NCBI GenBank assembly: GCA_964035545.1
Contig: OZ037770.1
Location: forward strand, 12,594,642 to 12,658,641
Length of the DNA stretch: 64,000 nucleotides
DNA from: Bugula neritina
Taxonomy: Eukaryota > Bryozoa > Gymnolaemata > Cheilostomatida > Bugulidae
Reading direction: 5' to 3'
The notes under the pieces are model-generated. The model ran no database searches, was not told where the DNA came from, and saw nothing but the letters and a program-made list of their open reading frames with translations. A program made the position numbers and the translations under genes. Positions 12,782 to 25,749 of this stretch are shown piece by piece. Each line of letters begins with the position of its first letter. The stretch's first letter is position 1.

Positions 12782-15700
12782 ATGGAGCCTGAAAACTATT
12801 TGGCTTTCCCACATCTTGTAACAGATGATGCAAAGTCGCAGAATCAACTACAATCAACCGCATCTCCATCTAAGAGAAAATCTAGGTATCTTTATTAGTT
12901 TTTATGTGTGTGAGACATTTTTCTTAACTGTTCATTATGCAACTAAATATACTAAACCCAATAAAAGTTCAGTCTCTTTTGGTTCTTGTGCCATTTAGCA
13001 CTTTTTATACTAGAAAGATTGAAACCTACTGTGGAGATCCTTTCTCCAATTGGTTTAGTGTATAAGAATGCCTCTTATAACTAATAGACCTGGTTAAATG
13101 TTACTTTAATCATATTTTTTCTTGACAATGTTGTCTTCCTGAATTTTAAGCCATGTTATTTTACATTGTTGGTCTCAAAATTTATAATAATACAAAATAA
13201 CCCTTCAATTTAAATAAAGTTCTCGTTTAGCTTTAGAAAACTGAGGAACATCTTTTTTTTTTCATTTATTTCTTATTTTCAACAGCTGATAAAAATATAT
13301 AATTTTGGTGAATATTCTTAGTCTTTTGTTGTCATATACAGTGTCATTTGGAACGGTAATTTTAAATCACGCCACAGTCACCATTATTTTAGCCATTTTT
13401 TGATAAATTTGTTCAATAATTGGATGAAATTATATCATTTCCATAATAATAATATTTTGCATGTTTTATTGATGCGAATATATTACCAATTATAAATTTA
13501 ATGCAAAACTTAAAAGTTATGAATATGATATTGTTTCATATTCAAACATATAAGACTTAACAGTTTACTGTCAGCTACAAATTGTGTTCACAGGTCTGCT
13601 AGAAAGAAAGCAGATGGTAAACCGGCCATAGGAGCTGGGGACCAACAAAATGGTGTTGTAGAGCAGCACGGAGACAGCTCGGTACAAGCATTGAGGTTAG
13701 TGATAGGCCAAATTATGCTACGGAGCATTCAATTGGCTTATTCCGTGCAATTCTTTTCAATGTACCATTTTGATGTGGGTTTTGTTGAGTTTCTAAAATT
13801 AAGAGAAGTATATTTTAAGTTCTATAAATGTAATGCTTCATATTTTCCAGGTATTATTGCTTTCAGGTACATGTATCATTTGCTTGCAGAGTAAGTGGTG
13901 ACACTGAAAAGTCTAAGTTAGCCGGATCTCCTGGGAACAAGGTCACACCTAAACCACATGGAGACAGCCAGCACGGGGCGAGGTATGACGTCCCGTAGTA
14001 TTGTTTTTGTGTTTCTTCAAAGAAATAAGGTTTTATTTTGCCGCTAATCTTTTTTAATTTTTGAGTTGTTTTTCTCCGTTATTTCTGCATTACTTTCCAT
14101 TATTAGAAGCTGGTGCAGGATTAAATGACACTTTTCAAATAGCGACTATAAACTTGTGTGAGTTTTTTTTATTAAGTGTTCTCCCAAAGATGTATGCTTT
14201 AAAGTTTAAACAAATGTCATTTATTTATACTCATATAAGATATTTCCTGTTGTAATGTGTTTGGTTCTTGAAGAGGAATTCGGCAGCAGACGAAGTGTGT
14301 GACGGTGAACCACCTGGAGCCGGCTGTCGAGGAGCCAGACAGAGACAGTTTCAGGTACTGGTCTCAGAAACATGTGGAGGAGGGAGTGGCAGCTGGCACA
14401 GTGGTGCAGGTATTCTATAAAATGTATACTCTACACACTGTATATTATACTCTACACTCTGTATATTATACTCTACACACTGTATATTATACTTTACACA
14501 CTGTATATTATACTCTACACTCTGTATATTATACTCTACACACTGTATATTATACTTTACACACTGTATATTATACTCTACACTCTGTATATTATACTCT
14601 ACACTCTGTATATTATACTCTACACACTGTATATTATACTCTACACACTGTATATTATACTCTACACACTGTATATTATACTCTACACACTCTACACACT
14701 GTATATTATACTCTACACACTGTATACACTGTATATACTCTACAAGTTTTATGCTGATAATTTACCAATTTTTTTCATATCCACAAAAAAGTGAAATGTA
14801 GAATGACACATTTTTCTATTTTGTAAATTCTTATTAAAGCTCACATTTATTCAGGAGGCTTTATCTCTGAAGGTTAAACTATTAAGTTTCCTAGCTGTAC
14901 TACATACAGTAGTTATTATCTTTAAAAAGGGAAATTTCCCTCCTCATCAGGGGACTTCCCCATAAATTTTGATTTCGCAATAATAATCCCCTTTTGTGGA
15001 ATTTATTAGCAATGTAACTCCAAAGTCCATAATTCAACTTCTTAAGTAACATATGTCAATTTTAAGATGTACTGAATTTATACCAGTCAGTTCACTTCCT
15101 TTGTTAGTTCACTTCCTTTGTTAGTTCAGTTTTTCTTGTCACCCTCCAGTACTGAGGAAGAGAGACCCAGTTTTGATGAATGACTATCTAACTCATATTT
15201 TGTCTAGACAGTTAAAGATAAATTGCCAATCAAACTCTGAATCTTGAATTTACATTGTTATGATTTGTTTCCCAATACATTTTTCTCTAGTTTGGACAAA
15301 TTGAAATTTTTGATGAGTTTTGCTGATTTTAATCTCAAACTTTAGTTACCACCTGTAATAACAGATTTTGTGTCATGTTGTTTATTTAAGTACTTATGAA
15401 GTATAAAGCTTCTAACGTAGTGTTCAAGCAATTGATTGAGAATTGGTTTGTATGAAATTCTAACAGTATGAAATTTCTAATACTTGTTAGAAAAACTTGA
15501 AAATTTTGACTTGCATCATCATTACAAATTAATCTGTATTGATTGCACCCGACAATAGAATGGTATTACTATTATTAGAACCCACTTGTTGGAAGCATTT
15601 GTTGCGCATTTTTTGGAAAATTGGATTTCCTAGGGTATGGTGTAACATTACAACAATGTCACCTAATTTGTTTAATCAAATTTTTTGTCTTTATTCCAAT

Positions 15701-18700
15701 TGGGAGTGCATAACTCCCGCTTTCTGTTTTTGTATTTTCGGCTGCAATTTTTGTTAATATATGATTCAGGCGGCTGGTTTGCACTTGAAACAAAAAAATT
15801 CATTCATGTAAACTTTGAGTTTAAGTAAACATATCATGTGTGTCTTGTATCTATTCAATTAAAAGTTTTTGGTTATATAGCCATCTGAAATTGTAGCTAT
15901 ATTCTGAGATCGATTTATTGTCACTAAATTTTTCATTTTTCTCGCATATTTTTTTGTATTTTGAGTTTTTTTTATTTCATATATGAATTTATATACTGGT
16001 TAAGTATTCAAAAAAAAATTTCTTTACGGAGTTGCCTCACTCTGATTGGTTGTAGGGTCCCATCCGAATCAACCCTAAAGACTACCGCCAGTGTTTCGTG
16101 CCACATCCGAGCGGTAGAATAGACATTTACGTCCCGTGGCGGAATCGTGCTATGAACGGAGACATCGTGTCTGTTTACTTGATGTCTAGAAACTTGAGTA
16201 AAGTTGATGTCAACTCATTGGAACAATATGCTAAGTTGAATAATCTCACTCTAAATAGACCTAGGTCTCACAATCTACAGAGGGGCGGCACTGCTAGCTC
16301 CCCTAAGTCAGGTACATGCTTGTTAGAATTTCTAAGTTGTAGTTAATTTTATAAATTTTTAGATTTTAGGCTAATGAGTCTTGTATTTGGGAAATAATCC
16401 ATGTGATATTAAGAAATAGATGAAATAATACATAAACTAGTAAAAGCCTAACAAATATTTTAGCTTTCAAATTTATAAACTAATTTTTTTAATTTAATGT
16501 GTATTTTTAGCGAATCGATTCAAACTAACGTCATTTTCATTATGTTAACTGTTACTCAATAATTTGATCATATCTTTAGTTGATATTTTTTTTTTTTTTA
16601 AAGTTGATGGGATATTTTAGGTTCTTCTATCAGTGAATATGAAGAGATTAGAGGTGTGTTATGAGTATAGTCATTATTGTCACATGTCCTTTACCTCTTC
16701 TACCTCCTTACAGCTGATACCTCCTTCACAGTACAAGATAGACTGGAATACACAAGACTTGGAGAATTTGTAGCTGTAAATCCAAAATTGATCTCTTTTT
16801 TAAAAGAAAAGTTTTCTGTGGATATTCCAGACAAATATCTGCAGCCAGTAGGAACAGTAAGTTATTTTTATCAAGTAGATACCTACATGAAATTCTCTGG
16901 AAATTAGGAATTATGATGAAAGCCAACATTTCCTTGATACAGTTTATAAATTTTATAAATATTTACTTCCATGAAGTTTTGTGTTGTGCATATAGGTTAA
17001 AGTAACATTCTAACTTCTAAATTTCATGCAATTAACTCTGAAGATGATGCAGAAGTATTGGACATATAAAGTTTACTTTACTTATTTGAATAGATAAAGT
17101 AAAAAACAAGAATGTTTCTCTTTTGTTTATTTTTACTGAAGTTACTATCCAGTAAGGATAATTTTATTTTTGATGAAATCCAAAGTTTCCTTGATGTAGT
17201 CTATAAATTCATTTCAACTTGAATGCTAATTAGAAAAGTTCAATAATAGGTACGCTACTCAGCAAGTACAGGCCACGTAACTAGATGTTTGTACTTTGTT
17301 TATTAAATGATATTTCATTAATAAAATTTTCATCATCTGCATAATGAGGTTTTTCGACTGTAAAAACAAATACTTTGCGGCTCAAAGTATGTCGTATGTT
17401 GTGTAAGTATGTTCATTTCCAGGTGGTAGGTATTGCTGAAGAGAAGAACACAAGAATAGTGTCTGGTAACCTTCAACCTAGAGCTAACAACAACCAGTTT
17501 GCTCTTCTTATACCCAGAGATAGCCGAGTACCTCGTATTGATATACCCATCAGTCAGTGCCCTAAAGGTATGCTAGTTTACCTGCTGGTGCTACAATTCA
17601 TTAGCATCTACACTTGTTTTATCTCATGTGGCAGAATTTTATTTTACTATCATGTATAATAAACCTTATGGAGCAGCCGTGGTCTAGGGGTTAGAGCGTT
17701 TGCCTAGTAAACTTGAAGTCATGGGTTTGAACCTAGACAAAGGCCATTGGTGATGTTGGGAAGAGCATCTAGCCATAATTGCTCCTGTGCCCCATCTGAA
17801 AAAGTCCTTAGCCTGTTCTAACAAAAACCCTTTCCATCAGGGGTTTCTCACAGGGATAGTGACTATAAACTTGCATGAGTTTTTATGTATAACAAAGCTT
17901 GCCATTTCAGTACAGATATTTTAGGCATTGTAAGGAGTTGCCTTCTTATTTGACTGTAGATTTTCTCAAACGACCTCAAGATTTCTCGAAAGTTTTGTTC
18001 GCTGCTCGAATAACTCAGTGGAGAGAAAATGTAGCTCGAGCCAATGGGTGAGAGCGACTGTTCTAGTAACTGGGAGTTACCTTCTCTATGAATATGTACT
18101 ATTTCTATGCACTACTGTTTTTGCTCTTAAATTATTTTATTTGATTTAATTGATTATTTATTTTAATAGAGTTTTAATTTAAAAGTATAATTAAATATTA
18201 TGACTTTTTAGCTAGTATGAAAGCTCCGTAAAATTTGTTCTGAATTGTATTTCGTTTGATGTTTTAGAATTAACTTAGTTTTTATTTTAGTAGTTTGACA
18301 TTAATCAAAACATTTTTGGCAGATAGTTTTGATATGTAAAAAGCTATTGGTGTTTCAGAGAGCTGTTGCGGGTCATCGGTAGCCCTTCTGAAATAGAACC
18401 TGTAACTGAGGCTATATTTATGGAACATGGCATAGATTATGACAGCTTTTCTCCCGAGGTACCCCTTATTCTACCTTGGAGTTGAATAGAGTGTAGAAGT
18501 TTATAAAAACTTATCTGTGATTTAGACAACAGTTATATTGTACTAGTGGTTTTACTATTTATTTCTTTTGATGCCAAGCTAGTTTTTTGGATTAAATGGA
18601 AATTGTACTGCTTTCATTATTTACGTCTGTTAGTAGCGTGTCTGCTAGTAGTACGTCTGCTAGTAGTACGTCTGCTAGTAGTACGTCTGCTAGTAGTGCG

Positions 18701-21700
18701 TCTGCTAGTAGTACGTCTGCTAGTAGTACGTCTTTTATATTTCCAGAATATTCTCAAGGTTGTTCTGTTTCCATTTTTGGATTGAAATTTGAAACTTACA
18801 AATATGCACAAATTGAACAGAATAGGGTCTGGCGTTTTATTACTATTAACTAAAACTGTATACATGTAGTTTGAACTGCTGAGCTGTGAAAGTTTGCGTG
18901 ATTTGACAAACAGAAAGTCTGATAACAGCATACGCATAGTCTGAGTTGATGTTGACAGGTTGAGGGATGCCTGCCTACACAGTCTCCCTGGGTTATACCT
19001 GCAGAAGAGTACAGGACTAGGAGAGACTTTACTAAGGAGTGTGTATTCACTATTGACCCTGCTACTGCTCGGGATTTAGATGACGCTCTCTCAGTTAAAG
19101 CCATCGGAGAAGGTGGGTCAGTTCGTGATGTCATTTCCCCTGATTGTAGAAATGCAGTCAAGTTTTTTAGTGTTCAACATGTTTTTTAAAGAACACTTGT
19201 ATGTTGGCTATAAATTTTAGCAAAATATGCCATGCATTATTTGCACCTTTTATGTTGCAGTAAGTATATATATGACATATTAGATATCCTGAATGGGGAA
19301 ATACAGTGCACAAATTCTAGGAAGTTGAAATTATAATACTATTATAATTATATTATAATAATAATATTTGTTTTCATATTTTGATATGTTTTACTTTTCA
19401 TTAATAATCTTTTTACTTTTAATAACTTTGTGTTAGCAGCATCGTGATATTAGCTGATAAATCACAGTCATTACTCTTTCATCAGATACCTACGAGGTTG
19501 GGGTGCATATAGCGGACGTCTCGTACTTTATACAAGAAGGATCTGCTCTTGACACAGCTGCAGCATCTAGAGCTACTAGCGTGTACATGGTGCAGAAAGT
19601 CGTGCCGATGCTTCCCAGACTACTGTGTGAGCAGCTGTGCAGGTAAAATATAGACAGACCTAAAGAGCTGTGCAGGTAAAATATAGACAGACCTAAAGAG
19701 CTGTGCAGGTAAAATATAGACCTAAAGTATAATACTAAGATATAGCCCTGGAAAACAGACTGTGTAGAAAATATATAATATTGGATCAATGTAGCGCACA
19801 CAATATTATATTATATTGCGTAATGCCTTTTAGTTTATTATATATTATGTGAGAGCAAGCATTGTCTAGAGGTTAGAGCGTTGGTTTAGTAAACACCAGG
19901 TCATGGGTTCCAACTCCAATAAATGTGAAGTTGGGAAAAGCATTCAGTCATAATTGCTCCTGTGCCACAATAGATAACAAATCTTTAGCTTGCTTAGTAG
20001 AACCTTTTTCATCAGGGGTTTTCATAGGTATTTCGTTTAAAACCCACAGAAGTTTTTTAATTTTTTATTATGTTATAAAAATATAATTGTATTTTATTAT
20101 ATATATTATCTTTACTGTTAGTCTAAACCCAGACGTGGAGAGGCTAGCATTCAGTGTAGTGTGGCATATTGACACGGAAGGCAATATTACTGACGAGTGG
20201 TTTGGCCGAACTATCATCAAGTCTTGTGCTAAACTTAGCTATCAGCATGCCCAGGTAACTGTGACACTGTATCACCACACTCCGTCGTTCTTATCTCCCC
20301 ATATTTATATCAATTTTTGACAACTCAAAATTGTTTGGTTTTCATATTATATTTTACAGTATTATGCACATTTTGCAACTTTAACAATTTTAAAATTTAG
20401 CTACGAAATTTAGTAGTTATATGATTGGTTACGAGTAATCAGAATTATTTGCTGTTTAAAGGGTGTTTTTTCGTTATTTATTAATTTATCCAAGCTTTTC
20501 TGCAGCTGCGCCTGTGTCAACCTCTGGTACAAAGTAAAGCAGTTACACGACTATACACACTTCCTTGCACATTGTTGAATGCAGATGTACAATAAGCAGA
20601 TGTACAATAGGCAGATGTACAATAGGCATGTGTACAATAGGCAGATGTACAATAAGCAGATGTACAGTAGGCAGATGTACAATAGGCAGATGTACAATTC
20701 GTTGTAATATCCTGTCTCATTCTGGTGTCAGGGTTTCATTGAGAATCCAGAGCGAGTCTGGAAAGAAGAAGAATTACCTCCGATATCTGAGGGCTTTTCC
20801 ATAGATGATATAAAAGAAAAAGTTCTTCTTCTAGACAAGGTATTGCAGCTGCACATGTGTTTCTATAAATAATATTAGAGACACATTTGCTTTATAAGAC
20901 ATGGTCTTACAGTTGTACACTTGTTTTCTACCCTATCTACCAAGCATTTTTTCTGGAATAGTTTGATAGAAATAAATGACTCACTAGAAATATGTATTAT
21001 ATGATTATATATTCTATTTGCAACATAAGGCAATATTTTATAGCGGTTCTACATGGCACTTGCAATATAATGTAGTAATGTTGTTTGTTATTATTTGATT
21101 TTATTTTATGGTATTTTAACGTAAAATTATTTATATTCATTAATTTGTCATATTTTGTATAATGCTACATGTTATTTGCAATTTGATATTCCAATCTTAT
21201 TTAAATATTTTTGATTTTGTATGTTAATATATAACTTTTTATATTATGTATGATATAAAGTTATATTATTGATCATTTTCAATGTCTCAACAGATGGCTA
21301 AGTGCATGAGGAAGAGGCGATTTGATGGCGGGGCGTTACGTCTGCAGCAGATAAAGCTCTCGTACATCCTCAACCCAGACACCTTCTACCCCACAGGCTA
21401 CTACGTCTATCAGATCAAGGACAGTAACAAGTGAGTAGCTCGTGTCGTTGACCTGCTTAACGTCTTCATACTCTAATATTGTCGTAATTATTATTAAATT
21501 CTGGTTGTTTAATACGTTTGAAGCTCCTATAAAGTTCAGGTTTCATGTAAGATATTTGGTAGTTTTTGGGATTGTATTTCTCGCAACATAATGTAATGAC
21601 AATCAAGTTTTTATAACTATGATTTAAGAGTTTGAGTTTAATTTTCTTCAACTAATCCACTTTTCTTCAGGTTCAGTTGTGTTTTTTAGGTGATAAATGA

Positions 21701-24700
21701 ATAAGTTTGATTCGGTTATGTTTCTAGTAGGCAGTCAGTAGCGACATTTTGTTGTGTTCAACAGATTGGTCGAGGAATTCATGCTCTTAGCCAATATGGC
21801 TGTAGCCCGTAAAATCTACAGAGCCTTCCCTGATGCGGCAGTACTGAGGAGGCACCCCGAACCTCAGGATAAAATGTTGTCTGACCTCGAGCTAGCCTGT
21901 GAGAGTATGGGGCTACATATTGACACCTCTAGCAGTCAGTCTATCCAGGTTAGTCATTAGTACATATGAGTTAGTGCTTAGTACTTAGTAGTGAGTACCT
22001 AGTAGTGAGTACCTAGTAGTGAGTAAGTGAGTCCATAGGAGTGAGTAGTTAGTGATCAGTACTGAGGAGTCAGTAGTTAGTACTGAGTACTTAGTAGTCA
22101 GTACCTAGTAGTAAGTACCTAGTAGTGAGTACCTAGTAGTGAGTAGTGTTTGTGTGAGTGCTGCCGCCGATATTACATAACTCTGCATAGTGCTGCTAAA
22201 CACTAGAATTTGTCGTAGGAATCGTCTACTCTGTAACCCTAGAATATTATATATAGCCTTAGAACCCTTGGTATACCCTTATCATACAAGATCTGTATCT
22301 ATACATATTGAGAGTTTATATTCTTGTTTTATGACATATATTTCTGATGATTTTTTCTTTCTTCATTCATGTAACTATTTGTAAAATGCACACAACTCTT
22401 GGTTTGGTTTAGTGAATATAAAAACCGTCTAGTAAAGAAAACTAAGGCCAGGGTTCTGTGAAGTTATCTTTCCTCTGTTACAGGAATCTATCATGCAATA
22501 TATGCCTGCAGACACAGACTCTGTAGAGAGCAATGGTAAGCTGCAGATACTAATGCAGCTCTGCACTAAGCCAATGCAGAAAGCATTGTACTTCTGTACA
22601 GGATCTCTTGATGACGAGACCCTATTCCGCCACTATGCGCTCTCCGTGCCTTTTTACACCCACTTCACTTCTCCCATCAGAAGATACCCCGATGTCATGG
22701 TGCACAGGCTATTGGCTGCCTCGCTAGGTACTCAAGCTATATATATTGTCAATTCAACTAAAATCATGTCAAATATACAAATGCTGGACAAAATTATTGC
22801 CAGCAAACATTGCTTGAAAACACAACCCAAATGCTTGAAACAAACAAAAATCAATAATGCAAAAAATACCAACTTTCACTCATGACAGAGCTTGCATGTG
22901 TGATTTGTCAGTTTAGTTACTACACTGCTGTTATGGCAAGTTTTCTTTTGATTAAATTTGTTTAGTTTAATCAAATAATTTGTTTATGCTTAAAACTGCT
23001 AATTGAGTATGTACACAAGTTGGCTGTTTTATTTTGACCAATATAATTACATGTCAACAAGGTCAAAAAGTGACTGTGGGTCTTTTTGCAGCAGGCTAAA
23101 CTCGAAACACACTTTAGCCTCTTGTGCATTTTTTATCATGTTTCACAAAGTTAAGCCTTCTACGTTATATAAACTGTGTCCAGCTCTTATCAAGCTCTCA
23201 GGGCTCAATATTTTCCCGTTGCCATGCCAACCTAATCTAAAAACAGAGTGGGAATCGTTTTCTCTCTTTTGAAAGGAATTCATTTGCTTATAACGAAAAC
23301 AAAAAGTACCAACTGCTGTATCAGGGACGTAGCCTCAGAGAAACACATGTTATTTGTTACAGGCTATGTTGAACCGCCCCGAGCTGATAATAAACAAATG
23401 GAAGCTCAGGCTAGACATTGTAATGATAAGAAAGACAACGCTAAGAAGGCGGGAGACCTCTCTGTTGAAGTGTTCTTTGTGGCAGCATTGAAGGTTTATA
23501 GTACTATTTTTAGTATTTGGATTTACATTCTCATATATTCTGATACCCTTTTAGTACTGGTAAATGTTAGACTGGCAGAAACTGATAGTAATATTACACA
23601 GGCTCTCCTGTTTATTAGTTTGTTTGCTTTTACAGTCTTTCCAAATTAGAGTTGTGTCTCCTTTTATTATAATATTGTAGCATTTCTTACCTGCATGCCA
23701 TTTATTTGGCTCTACAGTATAACTCTGTCAACTCTGGAATAGTCTCCAGTCCAGATTTCTAGTGTTAGAGTTGTGTTCCCCTATTCTAGGCACGAGGTAG
23801 CATCACGGAGAGAGCCATGGTGATGGGAGTTCTCAGTCAGGCTATAGACGTTGTCTGTATCGAACTTGGATTTAAGAAACGAATTTATACTAATGTAAGG
23901 TGCCCTTAATAGCCGTATATGATATTAGAGCTAATAGTAATAGTAGCAGCAGTAGTAGTGGTGGTAGTAGCAGTAGTAGCAGTAGTAGTAGTAGTAGTGG
24001 TAGCAGTAGTAGTAGTAGTACCAGTAGTGGTAGTATAATATAGTAGTACTAGTAGTACTAGTAGTAGTAGTAATAGTAGTAGTAGTAGTAGTAGTAGCAG
24101 TAGTAGTAGGGGTAGTAGTAGCCTTAGTATTACTAGTAGTTTCATCAGAAAAGTTCTAATTGGTTTATAGTGATAGCAATAGTATAGTAATAGTATAGTA
24201 ATAAATATGATAATTGTTTTGAAAGTCAAGGTTATGCAATGGCTTTAAGTTTTTTGATTTTCTAAGAAAACCTAATTGAAACTCAAGTAATATCTAACAA
24301 GTCATCAACACGTGGATGTTTTCATTGAATCACACACACTGATGTTTTAGTCTCTCAAACTAAAGGGGTTGCCAGTATTTAAACATGAAGGGACAAATCC
24401 AACTCTCACCCTCGCCTGGCCCACAGATGATGGTCAGGTGACTCATCAGACAATAAAGCTGTTTGATATCGTGACGTGTCAACTCCGTGCCGAAGATGAT
24501 CTCTTTAAGTTTGAGGTAATCTCATTCGTGTCGTCTGCTACTTGACATTTATAAATAATATTACTTATTTGAACCCAAGGTGTGGTCTTTGCAAGTCAAA
24601 ATAATTTGTGTTGTGAAAAGAGAAATAATTCTTGGAAAGCTGTAATATTTATGCATTTGCAATATGTTCCTTGTAAGAATTTGCTCTTTTAAGCTATTTA

Positions 24701-25097
24701 ATTTTCAGTACAGCTTTCTAATGAAGCAGCAGGCCTTTATGTTTGTTTAGTAATAGTTCCATGCTTCATATAAATGATATCATATTCAAAACTATATATA
24801 TATTTTCTTATCTAACCATAGCTTAGTAATTAACTTACTGTGTTATTAAAAGTCTTAATACATACTTACTATGCTCAAGTATTGTTAGTTATGGCAAGTA
24901 GACTAGAGTTGTCTCCCCATTGCAACTAGTACTGTTACCTTGCAGTTGCAATACTATTACCTTAATATCCTAGTCCACGGAAATAACTTGAAACAAGTTT
25001 AAAGTTGTCTTTCCACATTATATAGGTTGTGCTGATGCACCCCTCAGAAGCTGCTTGCCTCTCTTCTTCCACCCCTTGTATGGACCCCTCACTGTAA
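12782..25097 (+). CDS. DIS3L2: DIS3L2-type 3'-5' exoribonuclease (RNase II/RNB family)
   Basis: 20 coding exons: 12782-12885, 13594-13695, 13890-13982, 14274-14409, 16056-16311, 16714-16856, 17423-17567, 17960-18047, 18359-18458, 18959-19112, 19486-19642, 20122-20254, 20732-20839, 21294-21430, 21765-21948, 22484-22727, 23363-23493, 23790-23894, 24351-24515, 25026-25097. All introns are GT-AG and all phases match, giving about 918 aa (human DIS3L2: 885). Order: a basic, Ser/Gln-rich N-terminus (1-100); two cold-shock domains (about 110-350, with [20 protein letters not shown]); RNB core (about 400-760) with the catalytic acidic motif [36 protein letters not shown] and [19 protein letters not shown]; an S1-like C-terminus. 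The PIN domain and PIN-binding CR3 motif of DIS3 are absent. Known: DIS3L2 degrades oligouridylated RNAs in the cytoplasm without the exosome. The ATG at 12782 is the first in frame after the acceptor. The gene looks intact. Confidence 0.96.
14107..14172 (+). mobile_element. 3' fragment of the tRNA-type SINE
   Basis: It matches the tail of the SINE at 17668-17884 (GCGACTATAAACTTGTGTGAGTTT against GTGACTATAAACTTGCATGAGTTT). The tRNA-like head is missing. It lies in an intron of the DIS3L2-type gene. Confidence 0.55.
14421..14745. repeat. 21-bp minisatellite beside a splice donor
   Basis: About 15 tandem units of TACTCTACACACTGTATATTA, with CACACT/CACTCT and TTTACA variants, starting about 12 nt after the donor at 14409/14410. 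Because 21 is divisible by 3, false ORFs run through it in more than one frame. Confidence 0.97.
14810..16055. other. Intron DNA without features
   Basis: The rest of the fourth coding intron of the DIS3L2-type gene. No exon, RNA gene or recognisable element is seen. Confidence 0.6.
16997..17095 (+). repeat. Dispersed repeat, copy 1
   Basis: About 100 nt related to 55885-55980. Both contain ATTCTAACTT, AAATTTCAT, CTCTGAAGATG and a following ACAT...ATATAA..GTTTA..TT block. This copy is in an intron of the DIS3L2-type gene. The family is unknown. Confidence 0.5.
17668..17884 (+). mobile_element. tRNA-derived SINE, full-length copy
   Basis: The head resembles a tRNA gene with a polymerase III A box (GTGGTCTAGGGGTTAGAGCG) and B box (GGGTTTGAACC). 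The body has CCATTGGTGATGTTGGGAAG and ATAATTGCTCCTGTGCCCC, and the 3' end has CATCAGGGGTTTCTCA and GACTATAAACTTGCATGAG. It is flanked by an imperfect 16-nt direct repeat starting ATGTATAA (17652-17667 and 17885-17900). It lies in an intron of the DIS3L2-type gene. Confidence 0.85.
18627..18733. repeat. 15-bp tandem repeat
   Basis: About seven units of GTCTGCTAGTAGTAC, with a GCG variant, in the intron after exon 18359-18458 of the DIS3L2-type gene. Antisense and sense ORFs across it are repeat artefacts. Confidence 0.95.
19633..19727 (+). repeat. Tandem triplication of an exon end with its splice donor
   Basis: A 33-nt unit starting AGCTGTGCAG/GTAAAATATA occurs three times (19633, 19666, 19699; the third lacks 4 nt). 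The first unit contains the last bases of exon 19486-19642 and its donor, so three identical donor sites lie at 19643, 19676 and 19709. Use of the second or third would read into a TAA stop right after the normal junction. Confidence 0.95.
19851..20050 (+). mobile_element. tRNA-derived SINE, second copy
   Basis: Same family as 17668-17884: A-box region TTGTCTAGAGGTTAGAGCG, B-box region GGGTTCCAACTCC, then TCATAATTGCTCCTGTGCC and TTTCATCAGGGGTTTTCA. It is more diverged than the first copy and lies in the next-but-three intron of the same gene. Confidence 0.8.
20581..20698. repeat. 15-bp tandem repeat
   Basis: About eight units of GCAGATGTACAATAG, ending some 30 nt before the acceptor of exon 20732-20839 of the DIS3L2-type gene. 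The repeat is open in several frames without being coding. Confidence 0.95.
21961..22146. repeat. Degenerate 14-bp repeat carrying donor-like motifs
   Basis: Units of GTAGTGAGTACCTA and variants begin about 12 nt after the donor at 21948/21949. Each unit contains GTGAGTA or GTAAGTA, which resembles a 5' splice site. Confidence 0.9.
23936..24122. repeat. AGT/AGC trinucleotide microsatellite
   Basis: Imperfect (AGT)n with AGC and GGT variants, about 40 nt after the donor of exon 23790-23894 of the DIS3L2-type gene. The Leu/Thr-rich antisense ORF across it is an artefact. Confidence 0.95.
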
Positions 25098-25694
25098 CCC
25101 CTAACAGACACCACTGATTACATGCTGGAGACATCAACAGTCTGCTGCTAGTATAATAACCACTTCCAAGAGAAAGAGGCGTGGTTTAATAATAGCCACA
25201 CCTTTTTTCTGTCATTTTATCTTCTATTCAAATTCAAAGTGTTGCAATACATTCTGCCCAGTAATGTAGATCACTGTACGTTAAATCGCATGAAAATTGC
25301 AGTATTTTGCTCAAACTTATTGCTTGTACTTTTGTCAGTTTTCAGGTCTAACTGGAAGTAATTTTTGAGATTTTCATCACAATGAATGTATGGCAATCAT
25401 TCATAATATAAAAATAATGCTAATTTTAATTTTTATTTAATGTACTAAATACTATTTTTTGTAGAGTTTTGAATTTTTAGATTTCAGTATGTAGAAAATT
25501 TTATTCCCAGGTTTCAAGCCTGAATAGCAAAAGAGCTTTCTGTATATTGTGTTCATAAAAATACTAAATTCAGCTTGTAATTTACTTTTACCCAAGAATA
25601 CTTTAATTTATGGAGTAAAAAATATTGTTGGAAGTTTGTTGTATCTTTTATTTATTTTAATGATTGTTTTAATTGATGCAACCAATTTGTTTTT

Positions 25695-25700
25695 AATAAA
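25695..25700 (+). terminator. Likely poly(A) signal of the DIS3L2-type gene
   Basis: AATAAA, overlapping further AATAAA copies, about 600 nt after the stop codon at 25097. Another lies near 25738. Which one is used cannot be told from sequence. Confidence 0.5.
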
Positions 25701-25749
25701 TAAATAAAAGTTGATGCTGAGTACACCTAAATTCTGTAAATAAAGGGGG

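Noticed and set aside
14299-14794. Two overlapping ORFs with Tyr/Leu/His repeats
   Set aside because: They come from the 21-bp minisatellite; the start of one frame is the real DIS3L2 exon 14274-14409, which ends at a good donor.
17668-17760. A functional tRNA gene
   Set aside because: A and B boxes are present but the cloverleaf stems do not pair, and the same unit recurs with a SINE body and target repeats.
18546-18937. Ser/Ala-, Val/Leu- and Arg/Thr-repeat ORFs on both strands
   Set aside because: All are readings of one 15-bp intronic repeat.
20517-20804. Cys/Thr-repeat ORFs on both strands
   Set aside because: Readings of a 15-bp intronic repeat next to a DIS3L2 exon.
14421-24122. CRISPR-like array
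   Set aside because: The repeats are contiguous, without unique spacers, and the DNA is clearly eukaryotic.
23906-24229. Leu/Thr-rich minus-strand ORF
   Set aside because: Runs through the AGT microsatellite; no splice sites or protein sense.
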